A stretch of DNA of 64,000 nt from Corallococcus interemptor. Its GTDB lineage: Bacteria > Myxococcota > Myxococcia > Myxococcales > Myxococcaceae. The stretch spans positions 85,943 to 149,942 of the forward strand of contig NZ_RAWM01000003.1 in assembly GCF_003668875.1 (NCBI RefSeq), in the 5' to 3' direction. The translations under genes were made by a program, and so were the position numbers. The notes under the pieces were generated by a model, which ran no database searches, was not told the origin of the DNA, and saw only the letters and a list, made by a program, of their open reading frames with translations. This document shows, piece by piece, positions 39,282 to 47,858 of this stretch; the stretch's first letter is position 1, and every line of letters starts with the position of its first letter.

Positions 39282-39303
39282 GTCTTCGTCACGACACGAA
39301 GAC
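39282..39303. promoter_or_regulatory. inverted repeat upstream of the six-TM MCP gene
   Basis: GTCTTCGT and ACGAAGAC are perfect eight-base arms around six bases (CACGAC), 64 bases before the ATG at 39367. It may be an operator or a leader hairpin. The gap 39050-39366 is otherwise empty of genes. Confidence 0.45.
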
Positions 39304-39366
39304 GTTGCATTGACGCACCCGCGCTTCGCCCTCAGGCTTGCGCGGTCCTCCTCGACCCATCTCCCG

Positions 39367-41151
39367 ATGAAACCGTCTTCGCCCACCTCGACCCAGGCGC
39401 TGCTCTTCAGGCTGCTGTTGCTGCGCACGCTGGTCGTCACGGTCGCGGTGGCGCCGGCCATCTACGTCGACATCCAGTTGCTGGACGTGGACGCGAGCCA
39501 CCTGGGGTTCGTGCTGGGGGTCGTCACGCCCATCGTCATCGGCGGGCTGGCGCTGGTGGTGCCCATCGGGGCGGTGGGGGCGCTCCTGCGGCACGCGATG
39601 GAGGCGGAGGCGAGCCCCGCGGAGCGGCTGGGGCGGCTGCTGCGGCTGCCGGGCGTGCTCACGTTCGTGGAGGCGCAGTCCGGGTGGTTTTTGGGGGGCA
39701 TCTTCTTCAACGGCGCCATTGGCCTGGCGCTGGGCCGGCCGCCGCGCGTCATCCTGGTAGGCGTGGCGGTGGCGATGAGCGCGGGGCTCTTCAGCGCGCC
39801 CATCATGTACATGCTCTATGAGAAGGCGCTGGCGCCGGTGACGCTGGAGGCGTTCCGCCGCGCGCCGCACGAGCGCCCCGCGGGCGAGGGCCTGTTCCTG
39901 CCCCGGCAGAGCTGGTTCCTGCCGGCCATCGTCGTGTCCGCGCTGCTGATCACCTGCATCACGAGCATCGCCACGCTGCAGCTGCGGCTGGAGAAGAACC
40001 TGTCGTCGCTGGCGGACGACCTGGAGCTGTCGGGCGAGTACCGGGGCGCGGCGCGGGTGCGCGCGCGCATCCAGCCGTTGCAGCGGGACCTGACGTTGCC
40101 GGTGGCGTTCCTGGGCGGGTTCGCGGCGATGGGGGCCATCTTCACGGCGGCGTGGGCGGCGCGACGGCTGGCGCAGGGCGCGAGGGCGGTGGGGGCGTCG
40201 CTGGACGCGCTGGTGGAGGGCCGCGCGTCGCCGCCGCAGTGGGTGTCCACGGACGAGCTGGGCGACCTGTCCGCGCGCACGTGGCTGCTCTATGAGCAGT
40301 TGCAGGAGCTGCCCCGGGCGCTGAGCTCGTCGGCGGGGCACCTGGCGAAGGCGGGCACGCGGCTGACGGAGGCGAGCGACCAGCAGAACCGCACGCTGTC
40401 GCGGCAGGCGTCCGCCATCCACCAGGCGCGCACGACGGCGCAGGAGATCCAGCAGATGTCGAAGCTGGCGGCCAGCCGCGCGGGCAGCGTGCTGCAGGTG
40501 GCGGAGCGCGCCGCGGCGATGGGCAAGCTGGGCGAGGAGTCGCTGGCGGGCACGGAGCAGGGGCTGGACGACATCCGGGGCCTGACGCACGGGCTGAACC
40601 AGCAGGTGGTGGACCTGGGCACGCGGGCGCGCGAGGTGGGCCGGGTGTCGGAGGTGGTGAAGTCGCTGGCGGACCAGTCGCACATGCTGGCCATCAACGC
40701 GGCCATCGAGGCGAGCCGCGCGGGCGAGCAGGGCCGGGGCTTCGCGGTGGTGGCCCGGCAGATGCGCGAGCTGGCGGACCAGTCCATCAAGGCCACGGGC
40801 CAGGTGCGCGGGCTGCTGGAGGGCATGGAGGCCGCGACGGGTGAGGCGGTGACCACGGCGGACAAGAGCTCGGCGGGCGTGGAGGCCGCGCTGGTGCCGC
40901 TGCGCAAGAGCGGCGAGCGGCTGCGGGAACTCATCAAGCTCACGCACGAGTCCGCGGCGGCGGTGCGGCAGATCGCCGAAGCGGTGGCGCAGCAGCACGC
41001 GGGCGTGGATCAGCTGTTCAGCGCGGTGAGCGAGATGGACGAGCTGATGGCCGCGACGCTGCGGCAATTGGGCACGACGCAGGAGGCCGCGACGGCGGTG
41101 GCCCAGGCGACGGGGCAGGTGTCGGAGCTGGCGGAGCGGTACGTTTCCTAG
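39367..41151 (+). CDS. methyl-accepting chemotaxis-type protein with multi-helix membrane sensor
   Basis: 594 residues. The first 265 contain six hydrophobic segments (for example LVVTVAVAPAIYVDI, LGFVLGVVTPIVIGGLALVVPIG, VILVGVAVAMSAGLFSAPIMYML, WFLPAIVVSALLITCITSIATL, LPVAFLGGFAAMGAIFTAAWAA). No large periplasmic ligand domain separates them. A short HAMP-like linker follows, then an MCP signalling coiled coil with its tip [39 protein letters not shown] near residue 450, which should bind CheA and CheW. No che genes lie beside it; the complete che operon is 4.7 kb downstream. It probably senses membrane or cytoplasmic state rather than a periplasmic ligand (inference). Confidence 0.85.
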   Translation: MKPSSPTSTQALLFRLLLLRTLVVTVAVAPAIYVDIQLLDVDASHLGFVLGVVTPIVIGGLALVVPIGAVGALLRHAMEAEASPAERLGRLLRLPGVLTFVEAQSGWFLGGIFFNGAIGLALGRPPRVILVGVAVAMSAGLFSAPIMYMLYEKALAPVTLEAFRRAPHERPAGEGLFLPRQSWFLPAIVVSALLITCITSIATLQLRLEKNLSSLADDLELSGEYRGAARVRARIQPLQRDLTLPVAFLGGFAAMGAIFTAAWAARRLAQGARAVGASLDALVEGRASPPQWVSTDELGDLSARTWLLYEQLQELPRALSSSAGHLAKAGTRLTEASDQQNRTLSRQASAIHQARTTAQEIQQMSKLAASRAGSVLQVAERAAAMGKLGEESLAGTEQGLDDIRGLTHGLNQQVVDLGTRAREVGRVSEVVKSLADQSHMLAINAAIEASRAGEQGRGFAVVARQMRELADQSIKATGQVRGLLEGMEAATGEAVTTADKSSAGVEAALVPLRKSGERLRELIKLTHESAAAVRQIAEAVAQQHAGVDQLFSAVSEMDELMAATLRQLGTTQEAATAVAQATGQVSELAERYVS

Positions 41152-41317
41152 TCTGGCATTCCGTCTGCCATTGCATTAGCTTCAGCCCCGGTCGAAAAAC
41201 GGCGGACCGGTTCGGTGAGCCCCGGTCACTTCCATGGTGGAAGCACTTGTCCGTCTCCTTCGGGATTCAGGACCCACGGCCCTTCGAAGGCACTCGTGCG
41301 CCTTCGCGAGGTCCACC

Positions 41318-41677
41318 ATGAAGCTGAATCACCTTGATCTGCAGGTCCCCGACGTCCAGGCCACCGCCCGCTTCTTCACGCGCTACTGCGGCTTCACGTC
41401 GCACGCGAAGAACCACGACTCGCCCGCCATCGCCATCCTCGGCGGGACGGATGGCTTCGTGCTCGTCCTCCAGCGCCGTAAGCGCGACACCGACGTCTTC
41501 CCTAAGGACTTCCACGTCGGCTTCCTCCAGGACTCCGAAGCCCCCGTGCTCGCCTTCCATGAGCGCGTGAAGGCGGACGGCCTGGAGGTGTCCGACGTCA
41601 TCCGCAACAACCGGGGCACCCTGGTCTACTGCCGTGCCCCGGGCGGCATCCTCGTGGAGGTGAGCTGCCGCCCCTGA
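41318..41677 (+). CDS. VOC-family (glyoxalase/dioxygenase-fold) protein
   Basis: 119 residues, one VOC unit of paired beta-alpha-beta-beta-beta modules. It opens MKLNHLDLQVPDVQATARFFTRYCGFTSHAKN, with the first metal-type His, continues with FVLVLQRR, and ends RGTLVYCRAPGGILVEVSCRP, with the Glu of the fourth metal position in VEV. Such proteins are lyases, ring-opening dioxygenases or drug-binding proteins. No single activity is implied. The start has GAGG a few bases upstream; an earlier in-frame ATG at 41234 has poor composition. It faces the nucleotidyltransferase gene tail to tail, seven bases apart. Confidence 0.85.
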   Translation: MKLNHLDLQVPDVQATARFFTRYCGFTSHAKNHDSPAIAILGGTDGFVLVLQRRKRDTDVFPKDFHVGFLQDSEAPVLAFHERVKADGLEVSDVIRNNRGTLVYCRAPGGILVEVSCRP

Positions 41678-41683
41678 CAAGGG

Positions 41684-42544
41684 TCAGCCGGTGCTCCGCA
41701 GGAAGTGCCAGTCGAGTTGCTGGGGGCGCGGCAGTGTCCATTCGAGCTGACGCGCCTGGGGCAGCTCGACAGGCCGCTGCCGCGTGACCGCCAACCTCCC
41801 GCTCACGCTTCGAATCAGGCGCAGCAACTGGTCCCGGTCCAGGCGAACACGCCCGTAGTGGGAGAGCTGAATGGCTTCGAACTCCGCTGCATCCACCCGG
41901 GAGCCGTGATGGGCGATGTAACGCGCCAGCCGGGGTCCCAGTGCGTAGTGGAGCTTCCGCGCGGTGAGCAGGGACCGGACCACACACAGCCCCGTGTAGG
42001 GATTCTCCTCCAGGTTGATTTCGAGCACCCGCTCGCGCACGGCCCGGAAGAAGGCGTCTCCGTACACCTGGCGCGCACGCCCCTTGCGGGTATCCAGCTC
42101 CGCGGCGACGGCCTCCACGTTGAGGAAGGTCGTCCTCGGAAGGTGGGCGAAGTCCCCTCCGGGGACGAGCTTCTGCTGGAAGGCCCAGGTGGACTCCAGG
42201 GTCCAGATATCGACCGGGAGCTTCTGGACCTGGAGCCGCAGCCCTCCGAACCGGTTGACCCGGACCAGCTCCCGGGCGAAGGCCTCCCGCAGCGCCTCCC
42301 CCGTCGTTCCCGCCACGACCAGGTCGACGTCGCGAGGCGCCGCCGTCGCCGATACGGCCAGCAGGTCCCGCAGCGTTCCTCCGAAGACGAAGACCTCCCA
42401 GCCATGCTCCCGGAAGACGTCCAGGAGCGTCCGCATCGCACCGTGCCAGGGATGCGGCACACGGGTGACGAAGTCGCTCAGACGCCTGCGCAAGGCACCC
42501 ACGGGATCGTGGATGACCGCGCTATCCGTGGGTGAGCTGCGCAT
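41684..42544 (-). CDS. nucleotidyltransferase, poly(A) polymerase/CCA-enzyme head-like
   Basis: 286 residues. The NTase head lies at residues about 35-130. GGTLRDLL (55-62) is the Gly-Gly helix start and RDVDLVV (71-77) carries the two metal-binding Asp, Asp72 and Asp74. A further strand with DIWTLESTW supplies the third acid. Residues about 135-286 lack the full CCA-enzyme RNA-binding domains, so the protein is too short to be an ordinary CCA-adding enzyme. The substrate could be nucleotides, a small molecule or a tRNA/protein end. The gene overlaps the dGTPase gene upstream by 23 bases, so both are one transcript with coupled translation. Codon use is slightly less GC-skewed than in the neighbours. 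Confidence 0.78.
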   Translation of the reverse strand: MRSSPTDSAVIHDPVGALRRRLSDFVTRVPHPWHGAMRTLLDVFREHGWEVFVFGGTLRDLLAVSATAAPRDVDLVVAGTTGEALREAFARELVRVNRFGGLRLQVQKLPVDIWTLESTWAFQQKLVPGGDFAHLPRTTFLNVEAVAAELDTRKGRARQVYGDAFFRAVRERVLEINLEENPYTGLCVVRSLLTARKLHYALGPRLARYIAHHGSRVDAAEFEAIQLSHYGRVRLDRDQLLRLIRSVSGRLAVTRQRPVELPQARQLEWTLPRPQQLDWHFLRSTG

Positions 42545-43970
42545 GAAGGTCGCAAGCGAAGGTGTCTGTCATTCCACAGACGTAGTCGGTCACCAACTGG
42601 TAGCGGTGATACAGCGGAGGAAGGCTTGAGCTTTTGCAGGCGGCTTCGAACGCAGTCCGGTAGTTCCTCGACAGCAGGTTGTAGACCTTGCCTTCAGGGC
42701 TCTTGTTGAACTTCTTCCAGGCCTTGCCCGTGGTGTCCACGGGGACCGGACATTCGCGGGCCCCCTCCCAGAAGATGTCCATCAATCCATGGATGACACG
42801 GCGGCCCAGGGTCTCCAGCCGGAGCGTCTCCGGGGCGCTGTAGACGCGCTCGCGCCCGAACCGCTTGCACACCTCGATGAGGCGGGACGCGCCGCTGGCG
42901 CTGATGAGGTCCCCCTGCTCCAGCGCCTCGCCCTGCATGAGCCGGGCGTAGTTCCGCTGGAAGGCCGCGAGGATTTCCTTCTTGGACTCGCCAATGACCA
43001 CCGTCCGGAAGTGCTGCGCGAGGGCCTCGTCCCGAGCCCGTCCTTCCAGCGGCGTGTCCGCCTTTTCGATGTACTCGTGGACGGTCTTGAGGACGGACTT
43101 CGCCATGCCAGAGTCGTCGTGCTGCTCCAGGAAGGCTTCGACTGCCCGCCAGCTCACGATGCCCTTCTTGACCCCGTCCTCGATGTCCACGGTCGCGTAG
43201 ACCATGTCGTCACAGGCTTCGACCAGATATGCGATGGGGTTGCGTGCGGAGCCAGTGCCCGTGAGCGACCGGATCAGGTCGACCTTGTTCTGTTCCGAGG
43301 CGAAGTAGCCCGGCTTCTTCGTGTCGGCGGATCCACCCTCGGAGGTCGCATCCGAAGCAGCGGTGTACTTCATCGCGGCCGACAGCGTTCCCACCGTCAG
43401 GTTCAGCCCGTAGGAGTCCGCGAGCAGTTGAAGGCGCGACACGATGCGTAGCGTCTGGGCGTTTCCCTCGAACATCAAGAAATCGTTCCGGAGCTGGCCG
43501 ACACGCGCTGGAAGCCGCTCCGTCCCAGGGTAGAGCGCCTGCCCCGCCTCGCCGAAGTTCTTCTTGAACCAGCTGCTGATGGCTTCCTCTCCCGCATGAC
43601 CGAACGGGGGGTTGCCCAGGTCGTGAATGAGGCCGCACGTCGCCGCGATGGCTTCGATGTCGAGAACCTGCTGGACGGACTCCAGGTGGTGCTCCCGCAG
43701 CATCCACCGGGCCGCACCCCGCGCGAGGCCTCGGGCCAGCGTCGAGACCTCCATGGAATGCGTCAGGCGCGTCCGGACCGCATCGTTCGGCTCCAGCGGA
43801 AAGACCTGGGTCTTGTCCTTCAGGCGCCGGACGGGGGCGGAGAAGACGGCCCGATCGTAGTCCCGGTCGAAGTGGGTCCGGCCATCGTCCTCCAGCGGCG
43901 TCGAACCGCGGCCGCCTTCCGCCTCGCGGATCCGCGTGTCACACAGCAAGGTCTTCCAATCCAGCGCCAT
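42522..43970 (-). CDS. dgt: dGTP triphosphohydrolase (Dgt-type dNTPase)
   Basis: 482 residues, HD superfamily. RRLKDKTQVFPLEPNDAVRTRLTHSMEV (residues 48-75) is the Dgt signature and His71 is the first metal ligand. LIHDLGNPPFGHAGEEA supplies His116 and Asp117 and the catalytic His125. The fourth ligand Asp is in EACDDMVYATVDIEDG near 253. All catalytic residues are present. Dgt cleaves dGTP (and sometimes other dNTPs) to deoxynucleoside and triphosphate, lowering dNTP pools in the cytoplasm. Enzymes of this family act in replication fidelity and, in several bacteria, in phage defence by dNTP depletion (family knowledge). Operon partner: an NTase gene with 23-base overlap. Confidence 0.93.
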   Translation of the reverse strand: MALDWKTLLCDTRIREAEGGRGSTPLEDDGRTHFDRDYDRAVFSAPVRRLKDKTQVFPLEPNDAVRTRLTHSMEVSTLARGLARGAARWMLREHHLESVQQVLDIEAIAATCGLIHDLGNPPFGHAGEEAISSWFKKNFGEAGQALYPGTERLPARVGQLRNDFLMFEGNAQTLRIVSRLQLLADSYGLNLTVGTLSAAMKYTAASDATSEGGSADTKKPGYFASEQNKVDLIRSLTGTGSARNPIAYLVEACDDMVYATVDIEDGVKKGIVSWRAVEAFLEQHDDSGMAKSVLKTVHEYIEKADTPLEGRARDEALAQHFRTVVIGESKKEILAAFQRNYARLMQGEALEQGDLISASGASRLIEVCKRFGRERVYSAPETLRLETLGRRVIHGLMDIFWEGARECPVPVDTTGKAWKKFNKSPEGKVYNLLSRNYRTAFEAACKSSSLPPLYHRYQLVTDYVCGMTDTFACDLHAQLTHG

Positions 43971-44045
43971 GGTGCCCCCCCATTTCGACGATGTCGCCGA
44001 ACCTAGCGGGGAGGTCTGACATGGGACGACCCGACGCGCCCCCTT

Positions 44046-45629
44046 TCAGCCGCTCCGCGCCATGCGGAGCGGCGGCTGTTCCCCGGCGTCCTCCATGGGC
44101 GGCACGTAGGGCCAGCCCTTCAGCGGCCCCTTCCCTGCCTCGCGCGTGAGGTAGTCCGCCGCGATGTTCGCGCTCTCCATGATGGTCAACAGGCCGCTGC
44201 CCGGGTGCGTGCCGCCGCCCACGAAGTACAGCCCCTCCACCTGCGCGTTCTTCACGCGCGGCCGCAGGGGGCCCAGCTGCATCCACGTGTGCGACAGGTT
44301 GAACACCGCGCCCCGGAACACGTTGAAGTCGTCCCGCCACGTCTCCGCCGTGAAGTAGCGCTCCGCCTTCACGTGCTCGCGCAGGTTCTTGATGCCCACC
44401 TTCTCCAGCATCTTCGGGATGCGCTCGCGCAGCGTCGCCTCCGTGTTCGCCCAGTCCACCGAGCGCGCCGTGTTGGGCGTGGGCACCAGCACGTACAGCG
44501 TGGAGTGCCCCTTCGGTGCTCCCGTGCCGTCCGTCACCCCCGGGTTGCACACGTAGAAGGGCGGGTCGTCCACGTCCACCGTGCGGTCCTCCAGCGCGTC
44601 CCGGTCCGTGCGCCGGGCGCTCTCCGACAGGTAGATGAGGTGGTGCGGCAGGTCCGCGTACGTCGTGTCCACGCCGTAGTACGCCATGAACGTGCTGCAC
44701 GAATACTTCGCCCGCTCCAGCGCTCCGTCCGACAGCCGCGTGCCTTCCCGCAGCTCCGGCGCCAGCAGCTTCTGCGCCGCGTAGGCCAGGTCCGCGTTCA
44801 CCACCACCGCGTCCGCGTCCAGCACCTCGCCATCCGCCAGCTTCACGCCCACCGCGCGCCCGGCCTCCGTGCGCACGCGCTCCACCGCCGTGCCCATCCG
44901 GAACGTCACGCCCAGGTCCTGGGCACACCTCATCATGCCGCGCGCCAGCTCCCGGAAGCCGCCCTGCACGTGCCACACACCGAAGCACAGCTCGATGAAC
45001 GGAATGACGCTGAACACCGACGAGCACGTCGTCGGGTGCAGCCCCAGGTACTTCGACGGGTACGCCAGCGCGTACGTCATCCGGTCGTCGTGGAAGAACG
45101 AGTCCAGCTGCTTGTAGAGCGTCTGCCACGGCTTGAAGCGCAGCGTGGGCGCCAGCCGCCACGGCGCGTAGTAGTCCAGGCTGCCCGCGTTCGTGCAGAT
45201 GAACTTCTCGTACGCGAGCGCGTACTTCCTGCGCCCGTCCTCCATCCACTCCTGGAGCGCGCGCCCCTTGCCCGCGCCGAACCTCTCCAGGTCCTGGCCC
45301 ATCCGCTCCAGGTCCCGCCGCGTGTCCAGGTGCGTGCCGTCCCAGAAGTGCACGCGCGTGTTCGGATCCACCGGCACCAGCGTGACGTAGTCCTCCAGCC
45401 GCTTCCCCGAGCGCCAGAAGATCTGCTTCAGGATGCCAGGCAGCTGGAGGATGGACGGGCCCGTGTCCACGGCGTACTCGCCGTCCCGACCCAGCGTCAG
45501 GCCCTTCATGCGGCCGCCGGGCACCGCGTCCTTCTCCACCACGGTGACCCGGAAGCCCTGCCCCGCGAGGTTGATGGCGGCCGTCAGGCCCCCAGGGCCC
45601 GCGCCCACGACGATGACGTGCTGAACCAT
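44046..45629 (-). CDS. CrtI/CrtN-type phytoene desaturase-family FAD oxidoreductase
   Basis: 527 residues. The N-terminal dinucleotide fold VIVVGAGPGGLTAAINLAGQGFRVTVVEKDAVPGGRMKGL binds FAD. A later DTGPSILQLPGILK segment is typical of carotenoid desaturases. The C-terminal block reads VEGLYFVGGGTHPGSGLLTIMESANIAADYL, the FAD-contacting end motif of CrtI (GxxxHPGxGxP-like). It would introduce double bonds into a carotenoid or related isoprenoid, using FAD and O2 or quinone. No crtB, crtE or CarH/CarQ-type genes lie nearby, so it stands outside a carotenoid cluster. Start at ATG 45627-45629 after GTGAGGCAC; the longer frame to 45860 has no signal. Confidence 0.87.
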   Translation of the reverse strand: MVQHVIVVGAGPGGLTAAINLAGQGFRVTVVEKDAVPGGRMKGLTLGRDGEYAVDTGPSILQLPGILKQIFWRSGKRLEDYVTLVPVDPNTRVHFWDGTHLDTRRDLERMGQDLERFGAGKGRALQEWMEDGRRKYALAYEKFICTNAGSLDYYAPWRLAPTLRFKPWQTLYKQLDSFFHDDRMTYALAYPSKYLGLHPTTCSSVFSVIPFIELCFGVWHVQGGFRELARGMMRCAQDLGVTFRMGTAVERVRTEAGRAVGVKLADGEVLDADAVVVNADLAYAAQKLLAPELREGTRLSDGALERAKYSCSTFMAYYGVDTTYADLPHHLIYLSESARRTDRDALEDRTVDVDDPPFYVCNPGVTDGTGAPKGHSTLYVLVPTPNTARSVDWANTEATLRERIPKMLEKVGIKNLREHVKAERYFTAETWRDDFNVFRGAVFNLSHTWMQLGPLRPRVKNAQVEGLYFVGGGTHPGSGLLTIMESANIAADYLTREAGKGPLKGWPYVPPMEDAGEQPPLRMARSG

Positions 45630-45832
45630 GTGCCTCACGATGCCCGGCCCCGTGCCGGCTGGCGACTGTCCTTGCAGGACGGCCCGGACGAAAAAGCGTT
45701 TCCGTCCGGGACTCCAGGCGCTCCGCCAGGCGTTGGCTCCCAGGGGACCCGCCTGCGAGCGTTCGCTGGTAGACGGGCCAACATCCTGAATCCCCGGGGG
45801 GCCTGGCCTCCTGTAGCCTGCGACGCGCATCC

Positions 45833-46318
45833 ATGAATTCCCCCCCGGAGGCCCGCCCACAGGAAGTCCTGCTGTTCACCCTGGAGCGGCAGCGCTATGG
45901 CCTGCCCGTGGAGGACGTGCGCGAGCTGGTGCGCGCCGCGCGCCTCACGCCCCTGCCCCAGGCGCCCGACGTGGTGGAGGGACTGCTCAACCTGCGCGGG
46001 GACCTCTTGCCCGTGCTGGACCTGCGCCGCCGCTTCCGCCACCCCGCTCGCGCCCTGTCCCCCATGGACCACTTCATCGTCGCGTCCGCCGGTGGCCGGC
46101 GCGTGGCGATGCGCGTGGACCGGGCCGAAGGGCTGCACGCCGTCACCGCCGCGGAGTGGGACCCGTCCCCCCGGGAGCTGCCGGGCGTGGGCTTCGTGGC
46201 CGGAGCCGCGAAGCTTCCGGACGGGCTGGTGCTCGTGCACGACCTGCGCGCGTTCCTCTCCGAGGCGGAGGCGCTGCAACTCGACACCGCGCTCGGAGCC
46301 CTTCCGGAGCCCGCTTGA
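45833..46318 (+). CDS. cheW: CheW-like coupling protein, first of the operon
   Basis: 161 residues, a single CheW (SH3-like) domain. EVLLFTLERQRYGLPVEDVRELVRAARLTPLPQAPDVVEGLLNLRGDLLPVLDLRRRF has the family LNLRGxxLPVLDL block. The second half follows with VAMRVDRAEGLHAV. CheW links receptors to the CheA kinase in the array at the membrane. As the first gene of the operon it overlaps the next by TTGA (46315-46318). It corresponds in position to WspB in Wsp-type systems. Promoter not recognised; a phytoene desaturase gene lies divergent upstream. Confidence 0.92.
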   Translation: MNSPPEARPQEVLLFTLERQRYGLPVEDVRELVRAARLTPLPQAPDVVEGLLNLRGDLLPVLDLRRRFRHPARALSPMDHFIVASAGGRRVAMRVDRAEGLHAVTAAEWDPSPRELPGVGFVAGAAKLPDGLVLVHDLRAFLSEAEALQLDTALGALPEPA

Positions 46319-47844
46319 TTGGCGGCGTCCTCCCCCGGGGTTTCAAGGAGGTGCTCGCCCTGGTGGAGGAGCGCGCGGGGCTCGCCGCGCCCAGCTGCCT
46401 GGCCGCCGCGATGGAAGGCATCCAGCGCGCCATGGCCCGCGCCAACCAGGAGGACGTGGACGCCTACCTGCGCGAGCTGTCCTACGACAACGCGCTGTTC
46501 GACGACCTGCTCACCGAGCTCACCATCGGGGAGACGTACTTCTTCCGCACCCACGAGCACTTCGACCACCTGCGCCGCGTGGTGCTGCCGGAGCTGCGCG
46601 AGCGCCGGGGACAGGAACACCTGCTGCGCGCGTGGAGCGCGGCGTGCTCGTCCGGCGAGGAGCCCTACTCCATCGCCGCGCTGCTGATGGCCGAGGGCTG
46701 GGAGGAGCGCATGTCCGTGCGCGCGACGGACGTGTCGCGCACGGCGCTGCAGCGCGCCCAGCAGGCCCGCTACACGGACTGGTCCCTGCGCGGTCCCTCC
46801 GCGGACCGCATGCGCCCCCACTTGAAGCAGGAGGGCCGCTTCTACTGGCTGTCCCCGGACGTGAAGCGCCACGTGCAGCTGGGCTACCTCAACCTGGCGC
46901 TGGAGACGTGGCCGTCCGCGGAGAGCGGCGTCTGGCAGCTGGACGTCATCTTCTGCCGCAACGTCCTCATCTACTTCAACCGCGCCACCATCGAGGGCGT
47001 GGCGCGCAGGCTCCATGCGTCGCTGGAGGACGGCGGGTATCTGTTCACGGGTCCGTCGGATCCGCCGCTCGCGGACTACGCGCCGCTGGAGCCCGTGCTC
47101 ACGGAGTGGGGCGTGCTGTACCGCAAGCCCCCGGCCGGCTCGGGCGCGGGGCACTTCGTCCCGCTCCAACCGCTTCAGCCTCTGCCGCCGCTGCCCGCGA
47201 CGGTTCCCGCTCCGCCCCTGCCCGGGTTCCGCCCGCCTCCGCCGGTCGCCAGCACACCCGCGCCGGTCCGGGGCACTCCCGCGGGAGGGCCACCCGCGGC
47301 GCGCCCCGGCGAGTCCTCCACGTCCGGGACTCGGACGCGCTTCACGCTGAGCGTGGAGGCGCTGGAGGCCGTGCGCGCGGCGCTGGCCCGGGGCGATTGG
47401 CGCGAGGCCGCCCGGCGGGCGGGGGCCCAGTCGGCCGACCCGGAAGGCGCCCTGGCCGCGGTTCGTGCACTGGCCAACCTGGATCCGCGCGCGGCGCTGT
47501 ACGCCTGCGAGGAGGCCTCGGTTCGTCACCCACTGGTCGCCGGTCTGCGGTATCTGGAGGCCTTGCTGCTGCTGGGACGGGCGCGGCTGCCCGAAGCGGA
47601 GCGGTCCGCCCGGCAGGCGCTCTACCTGGAGCCGGGGCTCGCGGTGGGCCACCTGCTCCTGGGCCACGTGCTGCGCCGGCAGGACCAGGCCGCCGCCGCC
47701 GCCCGGGCCTACCGCGAGGCGGAAGGGCTGTGCCGGAAGCTGCCGCCAGAGGCGCTGGTGCCGCTGGCGGAAGGTGAGCGGGCCGGAGCGCTGGCGGACG
47801 TGGCCCGCGACGAGGCGCGGCGCCTGGAGCGGATGGAAGGCTAG
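46315..47844 (+). CDS. cheR: CheR methyltransferase fused to TPR-like repeats
   Basis: 509 residues from a TTG start that overlaps the cheW stop (TTGA); GGAG lies six bases before it. Residues 1-80 are the CheR N-terminal helical domain. Residues 80-270 are the SAM methyltransferase: RAWSAACSSGEEPYSIAALL is motif I, and DVIFCRNVLIYFN the NVL-x-Y-F block. It would methylate Glu side chains on the MCP. A Pro-rich linker (about 275-340) precedes TPR-like helices at about 345-500, as in WspC and FrzF. The next ATG inside the frame (46411) would cut off conserved sequence. Confidence 0.9.
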   Translation: MIGGVLPRGFKEVLALVEERAGLAAPSCLAAAMEGIQRAMARANQEDVDAYLRELSYDNALFDDLLTELTIGETYFFRTHEHFDHLRRVVLPELRERRGQEHLLRAWSAACSSGEEPYSIAALLMAEGWEERMSVRATDVSRTALQRAQQARYTDWSLRGPSADRMRPHLKQEGRFYWLSPDVKRHVQLGYLNLALETWPSAESGVWQLDVIFCRNVLIYFNRATIEGVARRLHASLEDGGYLFTGPSDPPLADYAPLEPVLTEWGVLYRKPPAGSGAGHFVPLQPLQPLPPLPATVPAPPLPGFRPPPPVASTPAPVRGTPAGGPPAARPGESSTSGTRTRFTLSVEALEAVRAALARGDWREAARRAGAQSADPEGALAAVRALANLDPRAALYACEEASVRHPLVAGLRYLEALLLLGRARLPEAERSARQALYLEPGLAVGHLLLGHVLRRQDQAAAAARAYREAEGLCRKLPPEALVPLAEGERAGALADVARDEARRLERMEG

Positions 47845-47858
47845 AGAGGCTCAAGCGG

